Assembly (NCBI RefSeq): GCF_041320595.1
Contig: NZ_CP166625.1
Span: 3,470,001-3,534,000 of the forward strand
Source: Pleomorphomonas sp. PLEO
GTDB taxonomy: Bacteria; Pseudomonadota; Alphaproteobacteria; Rhizobiales; Pleomorphomonadaceae
DNA length: 64,000 nt
Direction: 5' to 3'
Positions 61,483 through 64,000 of the stretch are shown one piece after another. Under the pieces are notes generated by a model, which was not told the origin of the DNA, did no database searches, and saw only the letters and a program-made list of their open reading frames with translations. The position numbers and the translations under genes were made by a program. Numbering within the stretch: the stretch's first letter is position 1; every line of letters starts with the position of its first letter.

Positions 61483-61905
61483 TCACACGACGGGCTCGCC
61501 GTCGATGATGTCGATCGCTGTGTGGTAGCTGTTGCCGATGGTGCAAACCTTGTGCGCCTCCTCGATCAGCGACCGCCGTTCGGCGTCGTTGAAGTCGCCT
61601 TCGATCGCGAAGCGGCAGGTCTGGCGGGCGATGCGCGACGGCGGTTCCGCTGCCTTGGCGCCGATCACCTCCACTGAAACCGAGCCGAGCCGATCGTTAA
61701 GGCCGAGATTGCGGGCTGCAATACGGACACTGAGCGCCAGACAGCCGGCCAGCGAAGCATCCAGCAATTCGAGCGGATTGAAGCCTTCCATCGATGGCGA
61801 ACCGGCCAGCGCCAGGCTGGCGCCGGAGCGGGCGACAACGTCACCTCGGCCATTGCGATCGAGGCTTGCGTTGGCACCCATTGGGCGGACTCTGACCTGC
61901 GACAT
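61483..61905 (-). CDS. OsmC family peroxiredoxin-like protein
   Basis: A 140-residue OsmC/Ohr-fold protein. The two redox cysteines are visible: LLDASLAGCLALSVRIA (Cys about 55) and EEAHKVCTIGNSY (Cys about 121). OsmC-type proteins reduce organic hydroperoxides; this short form could also be a general OsmC-like protein of unknown substrate. The ATG at 61905 has GAGGAG upstream. Confidence 0.87.
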   Translation of the reverse strand: MSQVRVRPMGANASLDRNGRGDVVARSGASLALAGSPSMEGFNPLELLDASLAGCLALSVRIAARNLGLNDRLGSVSVEVIGAKAAEPPSRIARQTCRFAIEGDFNDAERRSLIEEAHKVCTIGNSYHTAIDIIDGEPVV

Positions 61906-61990
61906 GACTATCTCCTCTGCGGGAACCGACACGGTGCGCGGAGGATAATCAAATTGCGGGGCAGGGGCGAGCAACGAACGCTCGAAAAGA

Positions 61991-62025
61991 AGCGGCGGCG
62001 CTACCGCTGCCGGTACGCCGCCGCT
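61991..62025 (-). terminator. Terminator-like hairpin after the SDR gene
   Basis: AGCGGCGGCG (61991-62000) and CGCCGCCGCT (62016-62025) form a ten-base stem; its loop contains a further TACCG/CGGTA stem. On the minus strand TCTTTTCG follows, a weak T tail. It lies 20 bases after the SDR stop. Confidence 0.7.
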
Positions 62026-62045
62026 CAGTCTGCCGGTGGGAGGGT

Positions 62046-62774
62046 TCAGATATCAAACTGAGCCGGCAGGATCACCAGATCGCGGACGATGACGTTGCGT
62101 GGCCGCGTCAGCATGAACAGCACCGCCTCGGCAACTTCCTCGGGCTCGATGAGACCGCCGGCTGCCTTCAGGGCGGCAAGCCGCTCCGGCACCCAGTCTT
62201 TGAGGAGGGCGGTGATCACCGGACCCGGCTGTACCGCGCCGACGCGCACGTCATGCTTGGCCACCTGGCGGCGAACGGTGTGCACGAAGGCCTGCACGGC
62301 ATGCTTGGACGCGGTGTAGATCGGCTCGACCATCACCGGCACCACGCCGGCCACCGAGCTGGTCATCAGGATGTCGCCGTGCTTGCGCTCGATCATATAG
62401 GGCAGAACGGCATGCACGGTGCGGAACGCCGCGTTGATGTTGAGGTTCAGCATGCGGTCCCAGGCGTCGGGATCGCCCGTGGCAGCGTCACCGCCAATAT
62501 AAGCGCCAGCGTTGGCATGCAGAATGTCCAGTTTGCCGGCCTTTTCCAGGATCTGCGGCAACATGGTCGCGACGCTCTTGGGATTCAGGAGGTCGATTCG
62601 AACCGGGAACGCCTTGGCGCCGATTTCGGCGCAGGCCTTGGCAAGACCTTCTTCGTCGCGATCGACGATGGCGACACGGGCGCCGGCGTCAGCCATGGCC
62701 TTGGCGCACGCCAAGCCGATACCGGAGGCACCACCAGTGATGGCGGCAACCTGACCTTCAATACTCACAGCCAT
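62046..62774 (-). CDS. Short-chain dehydrogenase, ribitol-2-dehydrogenase-like
   Basis: A 242-residue SDR. The NAD(P)-binding GGASGIG is at 14-20, the NAG motif at 88-90, the catalytic Ser about 139-140, Tyr153 and Lys157 in YTASK. The C-terminal end ([19 protein letters not shown]) resembles that of ribitol dehydrogenases. It would oxidise ribitol or a related polyol to a ketopentose. It lies between OsmC and an epimerase/kinase pair, which supports a pentitol route. Confidence 0.82.
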   Translation of the reverse strand: MAVSIEGQVAAITGGASGIGLACAKAMADAGARVAIVDRDEEGLAKACAEIGAKAFPVRIDLLNPKSVATMLPQILEKAGKLDILHANAGAYIGGDAATGDPDAWDRMLNLNINAAFRTVHAVLPYMIERKHGDILMTSSVAGVVPVMVEPIYTASKHAVQAFVHTVRRQVAKHDVRVGAVQPGPVITALLKDWVPERLAALKAAGGLIEPEEVAEAVLFMLTRPRNVIVRDLVILPAQFDI

Positions 62775-62843
62775 TTCAGTCTCCTTTCGTCCATCTCCGA
62801 CGGACGTTCACTTTGTTTGTTGGGCGTTTCCTCTGGTGTTTTT

Positions 62844-63722
62844 TCATGCCGCCTGCAGCAGGCCGCCGAGACGCATCTGCTCGATCATCCAGCGGCGGGC
62901 CGTGGCGATCTCCACCACCGGTTCGTCGGATTTCTCGGTCCACATCTCCATCAGGAAGGGGCCGCGATAGCCGAGGTCGGCGAGTGTGGAAAAGCAGGCC
63001 TTGAAGTCGACGCAGCCGTCACCAAACGGCACGTCGCGAAACTGGCCCGGGAAGTCGCCGGTTACCTTGCGCGTGTCTTTCAAGTGGATGGCAACGATGC
63101 GGTCGATACCCGCCCTGAGCTCGGCGTCAACGTCATTGCCCCAGGCCGTGAGGTTGCCGAGGTCGGGATAGACGCAGAAGTAAGGCGAATGGATGAGTTG
63201 GTCGTATTCGCGCCAGCGGGTGATTGAGTTGATGAAGGCGGTGTCCATGATTTCGACCGCCAGCATCACCTGCGCCTTGGCGGCCTCGCCCACCGACCAC
63301 TGCAACCCCTCAATGAACCGCTCCTTGGTGCCGATGTCGGCTTCCTCGTAGTAGACGTCGTATCCCGCCACCTGGATGGTGCGGATGCCGAGATCGACGG
63401 AGAGGTCGATTGCCCGGCGCATGATGTCGCGCGCTTTGACACGCGTCGACGCCTCGCGGCTGCCGAACGGAAAGCGCCGATGGGCGGACAGGCAGACGCT
63501 CGGCACGGAAACTCCGAAGTCGCTTACGCTGGCACAGAAGGCAGCGCGCTCGGCTTTCGACCAGCTGAGACGCGTCATGCGCTCATCGGTTTCGTCGATC
63601 GACATTTCGACGAAGTCGAAGTCCAATGCCTTGGCAAGGGCTAGCCGCGCCGGCCAGTCGAGGTCCTTCGGCAGTGCCTTCTCGTAGATGCCCAGCGGGT
63701 TGGGCAGCGCCTCTCGGGTCAC
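62844..63722 (-). CDS. Pentulose-5-phosphate 3-epimerase, UlaE/SgbU-like
   Basis: A 292-residue TIM-barrel protein. It has NPLGIYEKALPKDLDWPARLALAKALDFDFVEMSIDETDERM, SVCLSAHRRFPFGS, AGYDVYYEEAD, VEIMDTAFINSI, the metal-site segment CVYPDLGNLTAWG and FLMEMWTEKSDEP, all as in L-xylulose/L-ribulose 5-phosphate 3-epimerases. A GTG at 63722 with GGAGG upstream is chosen; the frame upstream belongs to the kinase gene. It probably takes the product of the preceding FGGY kinase. Confidence 0.87.
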   Translation of the reverse strand: MTREALPNPLGIYEKALPKDLDWPARLALAKALDFDFVEMSIDETDERMTRLSWSKAERAAFCASVSDFGVSVPSVCLSAHRRFPFGSREASTRVKARDIMRRAIDLSVDLGIRTIQVAGYDVYYEEADIGTKERFIEGLQWSVGEAAKAQVMLAVEIMDTAFINSITRWREYDQLIHSPYFCVYPDLGNLTAWGNDVDAELRAGIDRIVAIHLKDTRKVTGDFPGQFRDVPFGDGCVDFKACFSTLADLGYRGPFLMEMWTEKSDEPVVEIATARRWMIEQMRLGGLLQAA

Positions 63723-63747
63723 ATCATCCTCCAGAACTTGATGGCTC

Positions 63748-64000
63748 TCAGCGTCCAGCCGGCAGGGTGGACAGCGTCTCGGCCAGACGGCGGAAGGCAG
63801 CGTATTTCTCGCGATAGGCAGGGAAGCTCTTGGCATCCGGCTCGATCAGCGCGCCGGACGGGCACATCGCCGCCATGGCTTCTTTGAAGCCTTTGTGGAC
63901 GCCGGAGCCGACGGCGGCGGCGATGGCCGCTCCGAGGCAGCCGGACTGCTCGACGTGCATCACCTCGACCGGCATCTCCGAGATGTCGGCGACCATCTGC
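63748..64000 (-). CDS. FGGY carbohydrate kinase, C-terminal fragment
   Basis: The last 83 residues of a kinase cut by the window edge, beginning QMVADISEMPVEVMHVEQSGCLGAAIAAA, the closing portion of an FGGY sugar kinase (xylulokinase, ribulokinase or L-xylulose kinase type). The stop is followed after 25 bases by the epimerase gene. The substrate cannot be named from this fragment; the epimerase and SDR suggest a pentulose. Confidence 0.85.
   Translation of the reverse strand, partial: QMVADISEMPVEVMHVEQSGCLGAAIAAAVGSGVHKGFKEAMAAMCPSGALIEPDAKSFPAYREKYAAFRRLAETLSTLPAGR

Overview
The window reads as a GC-rich alphaproteobacterial chromosome of the order Hyphomicrobiales (Rhizobiales). The evidence is a rhizobial-type flagellar regulon with motB-motC-fliK, motE, flbT/flaF, ftcR, DUF1217 and a flagellin without fliD/fliS, plus the usual dapA-smpB neighbourhood. 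The ribitol-dehydrogenase-like gene, oligopeptide-type ABC operon and 2-hydroxycarboxylate transporter would suit a Pleomorphomonadaceae-like genus. That family-level placement is inference and was not tested.

Layout. 1-950: end of dapA, smpB and tRNA-Ser(TGA). 1035-5624: a divergent pair of DJ-1/PfpI genes (a GlxA-type regulator and an isonitrile-hydratase-like protein), nhaA, a transglutaminase-like gene and two small conserved proteins. 6242-40738: an almost uninterrupted flagellar island of 42 genes. The motA operon (minus strand, 27120 down to 15322) runs motA-fliM-DUF-fliN-fliG-flhB-unknown-flgB-flgC-fliE-flgG-flgA-flgI-motE-flgH-fliL-fliP. Flagellin follows as its own unit between two terminators. 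Next come fliF-fliH-like-motB-motC-fliK-lytic transglycosylase, then the regulator ftcR. A plus-strand unit, DUF1217-flgF-fliI (27253-30452), diverges from motA. The second large minus-strand operon runs from flgE (40738) through flgK, flgL, flaF, flbT, flgD, fliQ, flhA, fliR and four accessory genes to 30537. No chemotaxis genes, fliO, fliD, fliS or visNR are present here.

41099-51010 (minus): a DUF4037 gene and a catabolic cluster holding a ribose-type ABC importer, an LVIVD-repeat protein, an FAD-linked 2-hydroxyacid dehydrogenase, a nucleoside hydrolase and a glycerate 2-kinase. 51011-56315: a 2-hydroxycarboxylate (citrate/malate) transporter with a clear sigma-54 promoter and two upstream dyads, followed by a DctB/DctD-like two-component system that probably controls it. 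56323-61291 (minus): a peptide/opine-type ABC operon. 61483-64000 (minus): OsmC, a ribitol-dehydrogenase-like SDR, a pentulose-5-phosphate 3-epimerase and the end of an FGGY kinase, together a pentitol/pentose module.

Most of the window is well-known machinery. I saw no defence island, CRISPR array, prophage or insertion sequence. The more unusual signals are regulatory: a strongly folded flagellin leader with its Shine-Dalgarno paired, in a genome encoding FlbT; a hairpin covering the flgB ribosome-binding site; helically phased repeats at flagellar promoters; twin dyads above the sigma-54 promoter; and a permease gene with no ordinary start codon at the expected position. The least explained gene set is the importer, LVIVD protein, dehydrogenase, nucleoside hydrolase and kinase cluster.
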